Notes: a model not told the origin generated them from the letters alone. A stretch of 64,000 nt of DNA from Falsihalocynthiibacter sp042445055 (GCF_042445055.1 NZ_CP170339.1:2232001-2296000); one strand, 5' to 3'. Positions 34,527-43,892 are shown, counted from the first letter of the stretch. Numbers and translations are program-made.

Positions 34527-34981
34527 AGCGGCAACTCCTCGGATGATTTGATCGCGGATACCTGCATCAGCGCCTCAATGTCTGCGATATGCGGCAGGGT
34601 CAGAATACGGGTCTTATAGATTTCCTGATAATGCGCCATATCTCTGGCCAAAATCGCCAACCGTACATCAACACGGCCAAGAAACGTATGTATTTCAGAT
34701 ATTTCCGGAATTTTACGCGCTTCTTCTATGAACTCGTCGAATGCACGGGATTGGGTTTTATCCAGTGTAACGCGCAGCGAAACCTCGACGGTATATCCCA
34801 ACGCTGCCCAGTTAATGACCGCCTGCACACCTTGATAAATGTCCGCCTCTCTTAGTTTCTCAAGGCGACGCGCGCATGTTCCCGCCGTCAGGCCGGATTT
34901 CTCCGCCAGTTCGGCCATGGATAGGTTCGGGTCTGCTTGGAACTGTCGCAGAATCCTGCGTGCATCCTCATCGATTAGCAT
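34523..34981 (-). CDS. Lrp/AsnC-family transcriptional regulator (proximal of tandem pair)
   Basis: 152 residues: HTH (DEDARRILRQFQADPNLSMA, KSGLTAGTCARRLEKLREAD) and a RAM domain (GYTVEVSLRVTLDKTQSRAF, PEISEIHTFLGRVDVRLAIL). It lies next to ilvC with a 136-base AT-rich divergent region. Its stop overlaps the start of the second Lrp gene. With two paralogues in one operon, a mixed octamer is possible. Confidence 0.9.
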   Translation of the reverse strand: MLIDEDARRILRQFQADPNLSMAELAEKSGLTAGTCARRLEKLREADIYQGVQAVINWAALGYTVEVSLRVTLDKTQSRAFDEFIEEARKIPEISEIHTFLGRVDVRLAILARDMAHYQEIYKTRILTLPHIADIEALMQVSAIKSSEELPL

Positions 34982-35023
34982 AAAATCACCACTATCTTAC
35001 CAAAACGCGAATAGTTTTAGCGA

Positions 35024-35039
35024 ATATTTCTCAAAATAT
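35024..35039. promoter_or_regulatory. AT-rich inverted repeat in the lrp-ilvC divergent region
   Basis: ATATTT and AAATAT separated by CTCA, in an AT-rich stretch with a direct repeat of GCGAATA upstream. Lrp-type regulators prefer such sites. The repeat lies 79 bases before ilvC. Confidence 0.4.
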
Positions 35040-35117
35040 ACGAAATTTAAAAAGTGTATCCAACCTATTCACGCTATTTTCGCCGAGAAAGTTTAACAAA
35101 CCAGAAGGAGCGCCAAC

Positions 35118-36140
35118 ATGCGCGTTTACTATGATCGCGATTGCGACATTAACCTGATCAAAGACAAAAAAGTAGCCATCCTCGGATATGGCTCGCAAGG
35201 TCACGCGCACGCGCTCAACCTGCGCGACTCTGGCGCCAAAAACCTTGTTGTTGCCCTTCGTGAAGGCTCCGCTTCGCAGAAAAAAGCTGAAGCAGAAGGC
35301 CTCAAAGTTATGGGCATTGCAGAGGCGGCTGCGTGGTGTGACGTTATTATGTTCACAATGCCCGATGAACTTCAGGCAGAGACATACAAAAAATACGTTC
35401 ACGACAACATCAAACCTGGTTCTGCCATCGCGTTTGCACACGGCTTGAACGTTCACTTTGGTCTGATCGAGCCTAAAGAAGGTGTCGACGTGATCATGAT
35501 GGCTCCAAAAGGTCCGGGTCACACTGTTCGCGGCGAATACGTAAAAGGCGGCGGCGTTCCTTGCCTTGTTGCTGTTGACAATGACGCTACTGGCAAAGCT
35601 CTTGAAATCGGCCTCTCCTACTGCTCGGCAATTGGTGGCGGTCGCTCTGGCATCATCGAAACCAACTTCCGCGAAGAGTGCGAAACCGACCTCTTTGGTG
35701 AGCAAGCAGTTCTCTGCGGCGGTATCGTTGAGCTTATCCGCATGGGCTTTGAAACACTTGTTGAAGCTGGTTACGCACCTGAAATGGCTTACTTTGAGTG
35801 CTTGCACGAGACAAAACTCATTGTTGACCTGATCTATGAAGGCGGCATCGCAAACATGAACTACTCGATCTCCAACACTGCGGAGTACGGCGAGTATGTG
35901 TCCGGCCCACGCGTTCTTCCTTACGAAGAAACAAAAGCGGCAATGAAAGGTGTTCTAACAGACATCCAAACTGGTAAATTCGTGCGCGACTTTATGCTCG
36001 AAAACGCGGTTGGCCAGCCGTTCTTCAAAGGCACACGTCGCCTGAACGACGAGCACCAAATCGAAGAAGTAGGCGCAAAACTTCGCGGCATGATGCCTTG
36101 GATTTCTGCAGGCAAACTTGTGGACCAAGAAAAGAACTGA
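35118..36140 (+). CDS. ilvC: Ketol-acid reductoisomerase
   Basis: NADPH-dependent enzyme for valine and isoleucine synthesis; 340 residues, so class I (short form). Nucleotide-binding KKVAILGYGSQGHAHALNLRDSG, then MMAPKGPGHTVR, and the metal-binding acidic residues in ETDLFGEQAVLCGG. AAGGAG precedes the ATG. It is divergent from two lrp genes, which probably regulate it, and ends at a strong terminator. Confidence 0.97.
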   Translation: MRVYYDRDCDINLIKDKKVAILGYGSQGHAHALNLRDSGAKNLVVALREGSASQKKAEAEGLKVMGIAEAAAWCDVIMFTMPDELQAETYKKYVHDNIKPGSAIAFAHGLNVHFGLIEPKEGVDVIMMAPKGPGHTVRGEYVKGGGVPCLVAVDNDATGKALEIGLSYCSAIGGGRSGIIETNFREECETDLFGEQAVLCGGIVELIRMGFETLVEAGYAPEMAYFECLHETKLIVDLIYEGGIANMNYSISNTAEYGEYVSGPRVLPYEETKAAMKGVLTDIQTGKFVRDFMLENAVGQPFFKGTRRLNDEHQIEEVGAKLRGMMPWISAGKLVDQEKN

Positions 36141-36160
36141 TCTACAATTGATCGTCGGGA

Positions 36161-36188
36161 AAGGGCGCCCACTGAGGCGCCCTTTTTT
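36161..36188 (+). terminator. Rho-independent terminator of ilvC
   Basis: Stem AAGGGCGCC / GGCGCCCTT with a six-base loop and a T6 run, 20 bases after the ilvC stop. Confidence 0.92.
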
Positions 36189-36203
36189 GTTTCGGGAGGA
36201 CAT

Positions 36204-37103
36204 ATGCTTGCACAGGCTGGCGCCAAAAACTGGATAAGAATTGCGCTCTTGGGCGTAATCTGGGGCGCGTCCTTCATGGTGATCGAAATCGCGATCACAG
36301 GTTTCTCTGCACTCTGGGTCGGCGCAATCCGCGTGACCGTTGCGGCGATTGTATTGATGATCGTCACCCTGATTTCTGGCAGCGGCCTTCCCTCACTCGA
36401 AGGCCCAAGAGCAGGAGCAATTTGGCTCTGCGCGTTCTGTTTTGGCATACTTTCCAACGCCTTACCCTTCACGTTACTTGCATGGGGGCAAGCCTATGTG
36501 ACATCGGGATTCGCAGGTGTATCAATGGCAGCGGTACCGCTCATGGTGCTTCCGCTTGCCCATTTCTTCGTCGAGGGAGACCGCCTTACGCCGCGCAAGG
36601 CAACAGGATTCGCGATTGGATTTGCAGGTGTATTTCTATTGGTTGGGCAAAATGCCTTCGTTTCATCTGGCAATTCGCTTGAGACGTGGGGCCGACTCGC
36701 GTGCCTCCTCACCGCCGTTTCTTATGCGTGCGGTTCAATTGTGACGCGTGTTTGCCCGCCCGTGCCCTACAAAAGCTTTAGCGCCGCGGCGATGCTCATG
36801 GCGTCTGTCACTGCCCTAATCGTCGCCCTCTGGTTCGACGGCGTCCCCCAAAAGTTTCCGACAATCCCACTTCTGAGTGTCGTGTACTTGGGCGTCGTAC
36901 CAACGGCACTCACAACACTCCTTTTGGTGGCAGTAGCACGTGAAGCTGGCCCGAGCTTTCTCGGGCTGTCCAATTATATGGTTCCCGTGTGGTCGGTTAT
37001 TTTCGGCGTCACACTGCTTAATGAAACGATGCCGCCGATGTTGCTTCCCGCGCTTGCGCTAATTCTGATTGGCGTCGCAATCAGCCAGAAGTGGCGCGCC
37101 TAA
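36204..37103 (+). CDS. EamA/DMT-family transporter
   Basis: 299-residue membrane protein with about ten hydrophobic segments in two EamA repeats (N-terminal LLGVIWGASFMVIEIAITGF and middle LACLLTAVSYACGSIVTR). Likely an exporter of amino acids or metabolites; the ligand is unknown. It lies just after the ilvC terminator with GGGAGGAC before the ATG. Its stop overlaps the convergent glmM stop in CTAA (37100-37103). Confidence 0.87.
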   Translation: MLAQAGAKNWIRIALLGVIWGASFMVIEIAITGFSALWVGAIRVTVAAIVLMIVTLISGSGLPSLEGPRAGAIWLCAFCFGILSNALPFTLLAWGQAYVTSGFAGVSMAAVPLMVLPLAHFFVEGDRLTPRKATGFAIGFAGVFLLVGQNAFVSSGNSLETWGRLACLLTAVSYACGSIVTRVCPPVPYKSFSAAAMLMASVTALIVALWFDGVPQKFPTIPLLSVVYLGVVPTALTTLLLVAVAREAGPSFLGLSNYMVPVWSVIFGVTLLNETMPPMLLPALALILIGVAISQKWRA

Positions 37104-38440
37104 GTTACATCTTTGATGGCGCCGACAATGTCATCGACAACATTGCGTAGACGTGCCTCGTCTTCATCCTCGCCCATCACGCGAATAAGCGGTTCTGTAC
37201 CCGATTTTCGTATTACCAATCGCCCGGTATTTGCCAAGGCTTCCTCACCGCCAGCTATCGCATTTGCGACTTTATCTGTGGATAGGGGATCAATTTCGCC
37301 CGAAAACTTTACGTTCTTCAACAATTGCGGCACCGGCTCGAAGTTTTGGGTAAGCGTGCTGGCCTTCTCTTCGGTTTGCGCCATTTCAGCGAGGAATTGT
37401 AACCCAGCGATAAGACCGTCACCAGTTGTAGCATAGTCCGTCATGACGATATGCCCCGATTGCTCACCGCCCAGATTAAACCCACCAGCGCGCATCGCTT
37501 CGACGACATAGCGGTCACCAACGGCAGTGCGGAGAAGTTCAATACCTCGCGCTTTTAGGAAATGCTCAAGGCCAAGGTTCGACATAACGGTCGATACAAG
37601 CGTAGATCCGACAAGTCGCCCTTCAATAGCCCAACGTGCGGCGAGCAAGGCCATAATCTGATCACCATCGGCGACCACGCCCTTCTCGTCTATAATCATC
37701 ACGCGGTCTGCGTCCCCATCCAGACAGATACCCAGATCGGCACCGTGCTCCACCACAGCCTTGGCCGCAGCTTCGGGATGGGTTGAGCCGCAATTCTCGT
37801 TGATATTAAAACCGTTCGGATCAACCCCAATCGGTATCACTTCTGCACCCAACTCCCAGAGCACCTCTGGCGCAGCGCGATATGCCGCCCCGTTCGCACA
37901 GTCCACAACGACCTTAAGGCCCGAAAGTTTGCCACGCGCGGGGAACGTCGTTTTGGCATACTCCACATAGCGCCCGCGCCCATCGTCGATACGCTTTGCG
38001 CGGCCGATATTATCGGGCTGGGCGGGCAGGATTTCGCTCTGGAGGATTTCCTCAATCTGATCTTGAGCCTCATCCGAAAGCTTGAACCCGTCTGGCCCAA
38101 AAAACTTGATGCCGTTATCGTGGTGCGGATTGTGGCTCGCCGAAATCATGATCCCAAGATCCGCACGCATCGAGCGCGTCAGATATCCCACGGCAGGCGT
38201 CGGTACCGGCCCAAGAAGCAACACATTCATTCCAGTGCTCGTAAGGCCCGCCGTCAGCGCATTCTCCAGCATATAGCCCGAGAGCCGCGTATCCTTGCCG
38301 ATCACAACGCGATGGCGGTTTTGGCCATCGGTTCGGAAATAACGCCCCGCGGCGGCGCCAAGCTTCAATGCGACTTCGGCTGTCATGGGATAGGAGTTCG
38401 CCCGACCACGCACACCGTCTGTGCCAAATAGTTTACCCAT
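37100..38440 (-). CDS. glmM: Phosphoglucosamine mutase
   Basis: Converts glucosamine-6-phosphate to glucosamine-1-phosphate for UDP-GlcNAc, hence peptidoglycan and LPS. 446 residues with the active-site phosphoserine in GIMISASHNPHHDNGIKFFG, the metal loop CLDGDADRVMIID, and the sugar-phosphate loop VIRKSGTEPLIRVMGE. It follows folP by 14 bases, giving a folB-folP-glmM cluster; the link between folate and cell-wall genes here is a common arrangement rather than a shared pathway. Confidence 0.97.
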   Translation of the reverse strand: MGKLFGTDGVRGRANSYPMTAEVALKLGAAAGRYFRTDGQNRHRVVIGKDTRLSGYMLENALTAGLTSTGMNVLLLGPVPTPAVGYLTRSMRADLGIMISASHNPHHDNGIKFFGPDGFKLSDEAQDQIEEILQSEILPAQPDNIGRAKRIDDGRGRYVEYAKTTFPARGKLSGLKVVVDCANGAAYRAAPEVLWELGAEVIPIGVDPNGFNINENCGSTHPEAAAKAVVEHGADLGICLDGDADRVMIIDEKGVVADGDQIMALLAARWAIEGRLVGSTLVSTVMSNLGLEHFLKARGIELLRTAVGDRYVVEAMRAGGFNLGGEQSGHIVMTDYATTGDGLIAGLQFLAEMAQTEEKASTLTQNFEPVPQLLKNVKFSGEIDPLSTDKVANAIAGGEEALANTGRLVIRKSGTEPLIRVMGEDEDEARLRNVVDDIVGAIKDVT

Positions 38441-38454
38441 TTCTCTGCCTTTAC

Positions 38455-39447
38455 TTATAATTCTTGAGCAAGCCGCAGGGCCTGTGTTGTTTCTTTTGTA
38501 TCATGGACCCGCAGAATCTGAACCCCCTGAGCATAGGCGTTCAGCGCAATAGCCAAAGATCCGCCGACGCGCTCTTTTGCATACGGTTCGCCGGATATTG
38601 TGCCCACGAATTTCTTCCGTGAAGCACCTAGGAGGATCGGGCAACCAAGGGAATGGAAAATGCTTATTCGGTGCAAGAGCGCCAAATTATGCTCCGCTGT
38701 TTTTCCGAAACCTATACCAGGATCAACAACGATTTTTTCTTTTGAAATACCTGCTTGTGCGGCGAACTTAATTCGGTCCAGCAGATAATCATACACATCA
38801 AGCACCACGTTATCGTACTGTGGGTTAGCCTGCATAGTTTGGGGATTCCCCTGCGCGTGCATCAGGCAAACAGGTGCACCACTATCCGCGACCGCACCCG
38901 CCAAGGCGGGGTCATAGCTCAACGCAGACACATCATTTACCAGATTGGCCCCTGCGTTCAGTGCGGCTTTGGCAACGGCGGCTTTACGCGTATCGATCGA
39001 AATCGGCACATCGCTCTGGACGCGCACAGCATGAATCGCGGGAACGACACGTTCGATTTCCTGATCGGCCTTGACCTCCTGAGCACCGGGGCGCGTTGAC
39101 TCTCCGCCGATATCGACGATTTGAACGCCATGGGCAATCATCTCTTTGGCTTGTTTGGCGGCCGATGGGGTCGTGTCAAAAAGCCCGCCGTCCGAGAAGC
39201 TGTCTGGCGTAACATTAAGTATGCCCATTGTATTTGGTTCGGACATGCTCATGCCAGCAACGCGGGGACGTTTACCCGTTAGCTCTTTTAGTACTTCTTC
39301 GGGCGCTTCTTTGGCGGCGATGATTTCGGATCGGCCGCTGCGATCCAGAACCTCCAACCGATCAAACCAGCACCAGCCCCCCGCGAGCTGATATGCGCCT
39401 TCGGGGATGGGCCGAGCAACCTGCGGAAGTGCGCGAAAATACGTCAT
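38455..39447 (-). CDS. folP: Dihydropteroate synthase
   Basis: Joins p-aminobenzoate to dihydropterin pyrophosphate in folate synthesis; the target of sulfonamides. 330 residues, with a longer N-terminal stretch of about 70 residues before the barrel. Core motifs: MGILNVTPDSFSDGG, IVDIGGESTRPGAQEV, and a phosphate loop in ILLGASRKKFVG. The ATG overlaps the folB stop by one base (TGATG). Confidence 0.95.
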   Translation of the reverse strand: MTYFRALPQVARPIPEGAYQLAGGWCWFDRLEVLDRSGRSEIIAAKEAPEEVLKELTGKRPRVAGMSMSEPNTMGILNVTPDSFSDGGLFDTTPSAAKQAKEMIAHGVQIVDIGGESTRPGAQEVKADQEIERVVPAIHAVRVQSDVPISIDTRKAAVAKAALNAGANLVNDVSALSYDPALAGAVADSGAPVCLMHAQGNPQTMQANPQYDNVVLDVYDYLLDRIKFAAQAGISKEKIVVDPGIGFGKTAEHNLALLHRISIFHSLGCPILLGASRKKFVGTISGEPYAKERVGGSLAIALNAYAQGVQILRVHDTKETTQALRLAQEL

Positions 39448-40337
39448 CAGGCAATTTCCAGAAACTGAGCATACCCATTCGAAGCAATTTCTTGCCCCAC
39501 TTTACACCCAATACCAACAACGCCCTCGCCATTCCCACGCGCCATCCATTCCGCGAGTGATTGCGCATCGTGACTTTGTGGCGGCGTCGGGCTATCGAGC
39601 ACCTGTTTCATCGGCGCCCATACATTGACACGCCCTTGACCAAAGCCCCACTCCATTTCGGTCCGGCTCCCGACTACGCCAATCTCCGCGTTTTGCGCCG
39701 CAAGCGACCACGCTGCCGCATCATACGCCAAGAGCGCTAGACGCACATTTGAGGTCTGGTCGGCAGTTTTCGTGAACTCGAGCGGTGCGGCGGGTAACAG
39801 CAAGACAGGCCGCGCATGTTGTTGGAAGGTCGGCAGCCATCCCGCGAGGTCCAAAGTGGGCGTAGCAACCACGATCAATGGCGCTAGACCGATCCAATCC
39901 GAGTGCTGTTCGGCTTTGCCCTGAGTTTCGCGGACAACCTCAACCCCCAGATTGCCCGCTCCGCGATCGAGCTTCTCAATCCGTACAAAAACGCGCAGCG
40001 CCTGAGGAGCCGCAAGAACACGCTCCGCGATATCCTGAGCCAAGGTTTCCAATAGGTTAACCCTAGCATGATCCAGCGCCTGCGTGATTGCGTCTGTCAC
40101 CCGATCGTAGGAAAGGATTTTATCCACGTCATCATCAAGCGGCATATCCACATCCGCGACCTCGACGACCACGTTAAACGACAAGCGTTGCGTCACCGAA
40201 CGCTCGACCTCAAACGCGCCAATCTCAACCTCGACGATGTGATCGCGCACAGATATGCGGTCTCGAATCCCATCAGGTCTGAGAGCAATAGAACGCCGAA
40301 GCGGATGTTGAAAATCTGTGCTGGCTGTAACGCTCAT
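39447..40337 (-). CDS. folB: Dihydroneopterin aldolase with an added C-terminal domain
   Basis: 296 residues, more than twice the usual length of about 120. Residues 25-136 are FolB-like: RISVRDHIVEVEIGAFEVER, SYDRVTDAI, NLLETLAQDIAERVL with the catalytic Glu, and VRIEKLDRG with the active-site Lys. Residues about 150-296 form an unassigned domain (LAPLIVVATPTLDLAGWLP, VIGIGC-like VVGIGCKVGQEI). The start ATG has GAGG at good distance. No folK is adjacent, so a second pterin function in the tail is possible but unproven. Confidence 0.88.
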   Translation of the reverse strand: MSVTASTDFQHPLRRSIALRPDGIRDRISVRDHIVEVEIGAFEVERSVTQRLSFNVVVEVADVDMPLDDDVDKILSYDRVTDAITQALDHARVNLLETLAQDIAERVLAAPQALRVFVRIEKLDRGAGNLGVEVVRETQGKAEQHSDWIGLAPLIVVATPTLDLAGWLPTFQQHARPVLLLPAAPLEFTKTADQTSNVRLALLAYDAAAWSLAAQNAEIGVVGSRTEMEWGFGQGRVNVWAPMKQVLDSPTPPQSHDAQSLAEWMARGNGEGVVGIGCKVGQEIASNGYAQFLEIA

Positions 40338-40419
40338 TGGCCGCCCCTCGCTAGTTGCTCGCTGTTTATATCGCAACTCTCGGGCAAACCAGCATTTTTC
40401 CGACTTTTCGGAATAGGCG

Positions 40420-41106
40420 TTAACTATTGGTGCCGCTGCCGGGCTGGCGATAGAAATGGTGAACCCCAATCGTCACCACCTTAAAGAAGCGACGCGACCA
40501 TGACGGGCTAACAGCTTTGGTGTGATAATGTGTTGCCCCTTCAGTCAACGCGCGCGGTGCATCACCGGCGATCAGGGCGGCGGCGATTTTCTGAGTGCTC
40601 TTTTGCGCCTTCTTTTCTTTGTAGATCTCTTTTTTGCCGTCACAGGTGTATGTGAACTGACACTGGTATTTGCGGCCGGTCCCTTGATTTACAACTTTGC
40701 AAATCGAATCTGGGTAAAGCGGGCTCTCGACGCGGTTCAGGATAACTTCGGCGACGGCAAACTGCCCTTTTACGCTTTCGCCGCGTGCCTCAAAATACAG
40801 CGCCTCGCTCAAACATTCCCATTGTTCATCACCCGAAGCCTCTTCTTGGCGGGCTAACCAGTCCTTGCTGTATTCAAAATCTTCGTCAGGAAGCGTTACC
40901 AGCTCGCCAATTGAAAAATTATTGGACCAACGCTTCATTTCGTCTTGCATAGAAGCCGCTGGTGCTGTTTTAGTACCTGTATAGCTATCAAGCGCTATAC
41001 TTGGTGTTGCCACCAATATTGACAAGATAGCACCCGATAGTTTGGGTTTAAGATTAGCAGTGGTCGAAGCGAGTAGCCTCGACAAAGTCAGTCTTCGAAC
41101 AAACAT
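40420..41106 (-). CDS. Cell-wall hydrolase (SleB/CwlJ family)
   Basis: 228 residues; an N-terminal signal-like segment (SGAILSILVATPSIA), then the SleB-type catalytic domain: ECLSEALYFEARGESVKGQ (Glu likely catalytic), AEVILNRVESPLYPDSIC, CQFTYTCDG and GATHYHTKAVSPSWSR. Predicted to cleave peptidoglycan in the periplasm, probably a lytic-transglycosylase-like activity. In non-sporulating proteobacteria it is taken as a wall-remodelling enzyme. The 200-base gap after it (41107-41306) shows no supportable gene. Confidence 0.85.
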   Translation of the reverse strand: MFVRRLTLSRLLASTTANLKPKLSGAILSILVATPSIALDSYTGTKTAPAASMQDEMKRWSNNFSIGELVTLPDEDFEYSKDWLARQEEASGDEQWECLSEALYFEARGESVKGQFAVAEVILNRVESPLYPDSICKVVNQGTGRKYQCQFTYTCDGKKEIYKEKKAQKSTQKIAAALIAGDAPRALTEGATHYHTKAVSPSWSRRFFKVVTIGVHHFYRQPGSGTNS

Positions 41107-41306
41107 TCAGACACCTTTTTTCAACCCACGGACATGGGCCAGCAGCCCCCACGGCTCTGACGGGGCGCTGAATTAGGCCATCTGGCTCAAGTTGTCCACC
41201 CCCCTGCAATTTTCACGGAGTTTTGTGCCGATACACGCCCAAGTTCGGGCGCGGCGGGAGATTTTTCACGCCCACTCATGCATTAAAAATAAATATTTAG
41301 TTTCAG

Positions 41307-43892
41307 CTACTTAGATCCAGTTATCGTTCTCAACTTGAGGCCGTCTGCAACCGCCAATTGTGCCGCAGCGAGGCGCGCCACCGGAACGCGATACGGCGAA
41401 CACGAGACATAATCGAATCCCGCCTGGCGGCAAAATGCGATTGATTCTGGGTTGCCCCCATGCTCGCCACAAATGCTCAAAACAACCTGTGGGCGAGCCG
41501 CGCGTCCACGCTCAGCGCCAATCATCAAAAGCTCGCCTACACCATCTGTATCCAACACATGGAACGGATCTTCGGCAAAAACGCCCTGTTTCACGTATTC
41601 CGACATGAATCGCGCCGCATCGTCGCGCGAAAGTCCATACGTCATCTGGGTGAGGTCATTGGTCCCAAAGCTTAGGAAATCGGAATTCAATGCAATGTCC
41701 CCCGCCCGAAGCGCCGCACGCGGGGTCTCAACCATCACGCCCAGACGATAGGTGAAATCGACGCCCTCAACATACCGTACAGCAGCAGCAACCGCATCAA
41801 TCCGCGAGCGGACGAGCTCAGCTTCCTTTTGCGCCGAAACGAGCGGGATCATGATTTCGGGAACGACGATGTCGCCACGCTTTGTCACTTCGACGGCCGC
41901 TTCGAAGATCGCGCGCGCTTGCATATCGTAAATCTCGGGGATCGTAATCCCAAGCCGCACGCCGCGCATTCCGAGCATCGGGTTAAACTCGGTCAACGCC
42001 GCTATACGCGCAGTTACCGTTGAAACAGGAAGGTCCAAACCTTCGGCCAATTCCAACGTGCCCTCGCGCGTTGAGGGCAAAAACTCGTGCAACGGGGGAT
42101 CGAACAGACGGATACAGACCGACTGCCCCTTCATTATCTCGAACAACTCCTGAAAATCGGCGCGCTGCATGGGCATCAACCGATCCAATGCGGTGCGCCT
42201 GTCCTCTGCCCCATCGGCAAAGATCATCTCGCGCATCACCGTCAGGCGATCATCCTCAAAAAACATATGCTCGGTGCGGCAAAGCCCGATGCCCTGCGCG
42301 GCAAAACGGCGCGCGGTCAGAGCATCGGACGGCGTGTCGGCATTGGCGCGCACATCAATGTCACGCACATCATCCGCCCAATCCAACAAGGTTGTAAACG
42401 CATCATCGAGCGCCGCGTCCAACAATTTCGCAGGCCCTGCAAGGACTTCGCCCAAAGAGCCATCAACCGTCAGCTCATCCCCTTCGGAGAAATGACGTTT
42501 ATCGTCAGTAACTAACGTTTTCTTGCGCGTGTTGATCTTGAGCCCATGCGCCCCGACAATACAGGGCAAGCCAAGCCCGCGCGCGATCACCGCCGCATGG
42601 CTCGTCATTCCGCCTTTTTCCGTCACGACGGCGACCGACGCGTGCATGCCGCGAATATCCTCTGGCGAGGTCTCACGCCGCAAAAGTATGACCGACTCGC
42701 CCTTAGCCGCCGCGTGCTGCGCCGCAGTTGCCGAGAACACGATCTTACCAATCGCCGCACCTGGACTGGCGCCGATACCTCTTGCGATGGTGTCACGCTT
42801 CACACTCGGATCGACTTGTGGATGAAGCAGTTCGGTAAGGGAATGCGGATTCAGACGCGTTAAGGCTTCTTCTCGCGAAATAACCCCATCACGCGCCAAA
42901 TCCACCACGATCCGCAATGCAGCGCGCGCACTACGTTGAACACGCACGGCATCCAGTATCGAGAGCACGCCCTCTTCGATGGTGAACTCGATCTGCATTT
43001 CCTCACGCAGGCGCCGCCGCATGAGTTCGCCGTCCTTCAAGAGTTGATCGAACTGATCCGGCAAAAGGGATTGCAGCGACGTTCCGCGCGGATCCTTGTT
43101 CAAAAACATGACGTTATCTTTGCCTGCCAGCGCATCCCGCCCTTGGCTTTGGCTCTTGTAGCGTCCAGTGACTTGCGGCAGACCCGTCTGAGAATCCACA
43201 AACTGGATGACACCCGAGCCACTCACGCCGCCGCTAATTCCGAGGGCCATTTCTTGCACGACAAGCCCTAGCCCCGCATTCTCAGGGGCGCCTTTTGCGC
43301 TCCGCAGCAATCGAGCGGTTGTCCCCGTCCAAACACGTGCCATAGACCGCAAAACTTCTCCGAGTTGCCGCGCCGGATCCTGAGGGAATACTTCGTCTGT
43401 TTCGTCTTCGTATGCCTGCAACGCATCCTTTAGCGCCTTATCCCCATCGGGATCGCCGGCATGGATCGAGATATCCTCAAACATATCGGGATCGAGACGG
43501 GCAACGTAAATCGCATAGGCATGAATAAAGCGTAAATACAGCGCATTAGCGCTTGCGCGGCCTTCCTGCTCAACGAACTGCGCGTGGCGTTCGTCATTCA
43601 TCCCGATATTCAGAACCGCACGAGGACCACCCCAATCGGGGTCTTCTGAACTCGGCCTTACCGAGATAAGCGCTCCCTCGGCAAACTCCCGCATGATCGC
43701 GGAAGTGTCCGGCATTGCGCCCGCGGCAATCCCCGCAACAACATCAAACGAGAGCGCAAGCGTGCGCGGCACGGGCATATCCAAACGCACCAACCGCTGC
43801 AAACATTTCGCACGTCCACCATGCGCATCAACGGAAATGCCCGCGGTCGGCGTGATAAGCGTGTACTCTGATAACCCAGCCATTTTCTGCAC
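41307..43892 (-). CDS. PPDK-like PEP-utilising enzyme, divergent N-terminal domain
   Basis: 861 residues. The C-terminal part matches pyruvate phosphate dikinase: phosphohistidine motif KGGMTSHAAVIARGLGLPCIVG, RTEHMFFEDDRL, FGTNDLTQMTYGLSRDDAARF, and the PEP-site Cys in SICGEHGGNPESIAFC. The N-terminal nucleotide-binding part is divergent: the usual GGKGANLAEM reads HGGRAKCLQRL, and the SVRSGARASMPGMMDT region reads SVRPSSEDPDWGGP. The usual LQTR is LDAVR. GTG start with GGGAG seven bases upstream. It follows glyS, a frequent neighbour in this order. Confidence 0.85.
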   Translation of the reverse strand: MQKMAGLSEYTLITPTAGISVDAHGGRAKCLQRLVRLDMPVPRTLALSFDVVAGIAAGAMPDTSAIMREFAEGALISVRPSSEDPDWGGPRAVLNIGMNDERHAQFVEQEGRASANALYLRFIHAYAIYVARLDPDMFEDISIHAGDPDGDKALKDALQAYEDETDEVFPQDPARQLGEVLRSMARVWTGTTARLLRSAKGAPENAGLGLVVQEMALGISGGVSGSGVIQFVDSQTGLPQVTGRYKSQSQGRDALAGKDNVMFLNKDPRGTSLQSLLPDQFDQLLKDGELMRRRLREEMQIEFTIEEGVLSILDAVRVQRSARAALRIVVDLARDGVISREEALTRLNPHSLTELLHPQVDPSVKRDTIARGIGASPGAAIGKIVFSATAAQHAAAKGESVILLRRETSPEDIRGMHASVAVVTEKGGMTSHAAVIARGLGLPCIVGAHGLKINTRKKTLVTDDKRHFSEGDELTVDGSLGEVLAGPAKLLDAALDDAFTTLLDWADDVRDIDVRANADTPSDALTARRFAAQGIGLCRTEHMFFEDDRLTVMREMIFADGAEDRRTALDRLMPMQRADFQELFEIMKGQSVCIRLFDPPLHEFLPSTREGTLELAEGLDLPVSTVTARIAALTEFNPMLGMRGVRLGITIPEIYDMQARAIFEAAVEVTKRGDIVVPEIMIPLVSAQKEAELVRSRIDAVAAAVRYVEGVDFTYRLGVMVETPRAALRAGDIALNSDFLSFGTNDLTQMTYGLSRDDAARFMSEYVKQGVFAEDPFHVLDTDGVGELLMIGAERGRAARPQVVLSICGEHGGNPESIAFCRQAGFDYVSCSPYRVPVARLAAAQLAVADGLKLRTITGSK

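Noticed and set aside
41107..41306. Possible small gene or RNA in the 200-base gap before the cell-wall-hydrolase gene
   Set aside because: Only a weak GC-rich hairpin; no start with a ribosome site and no known RNA signature.
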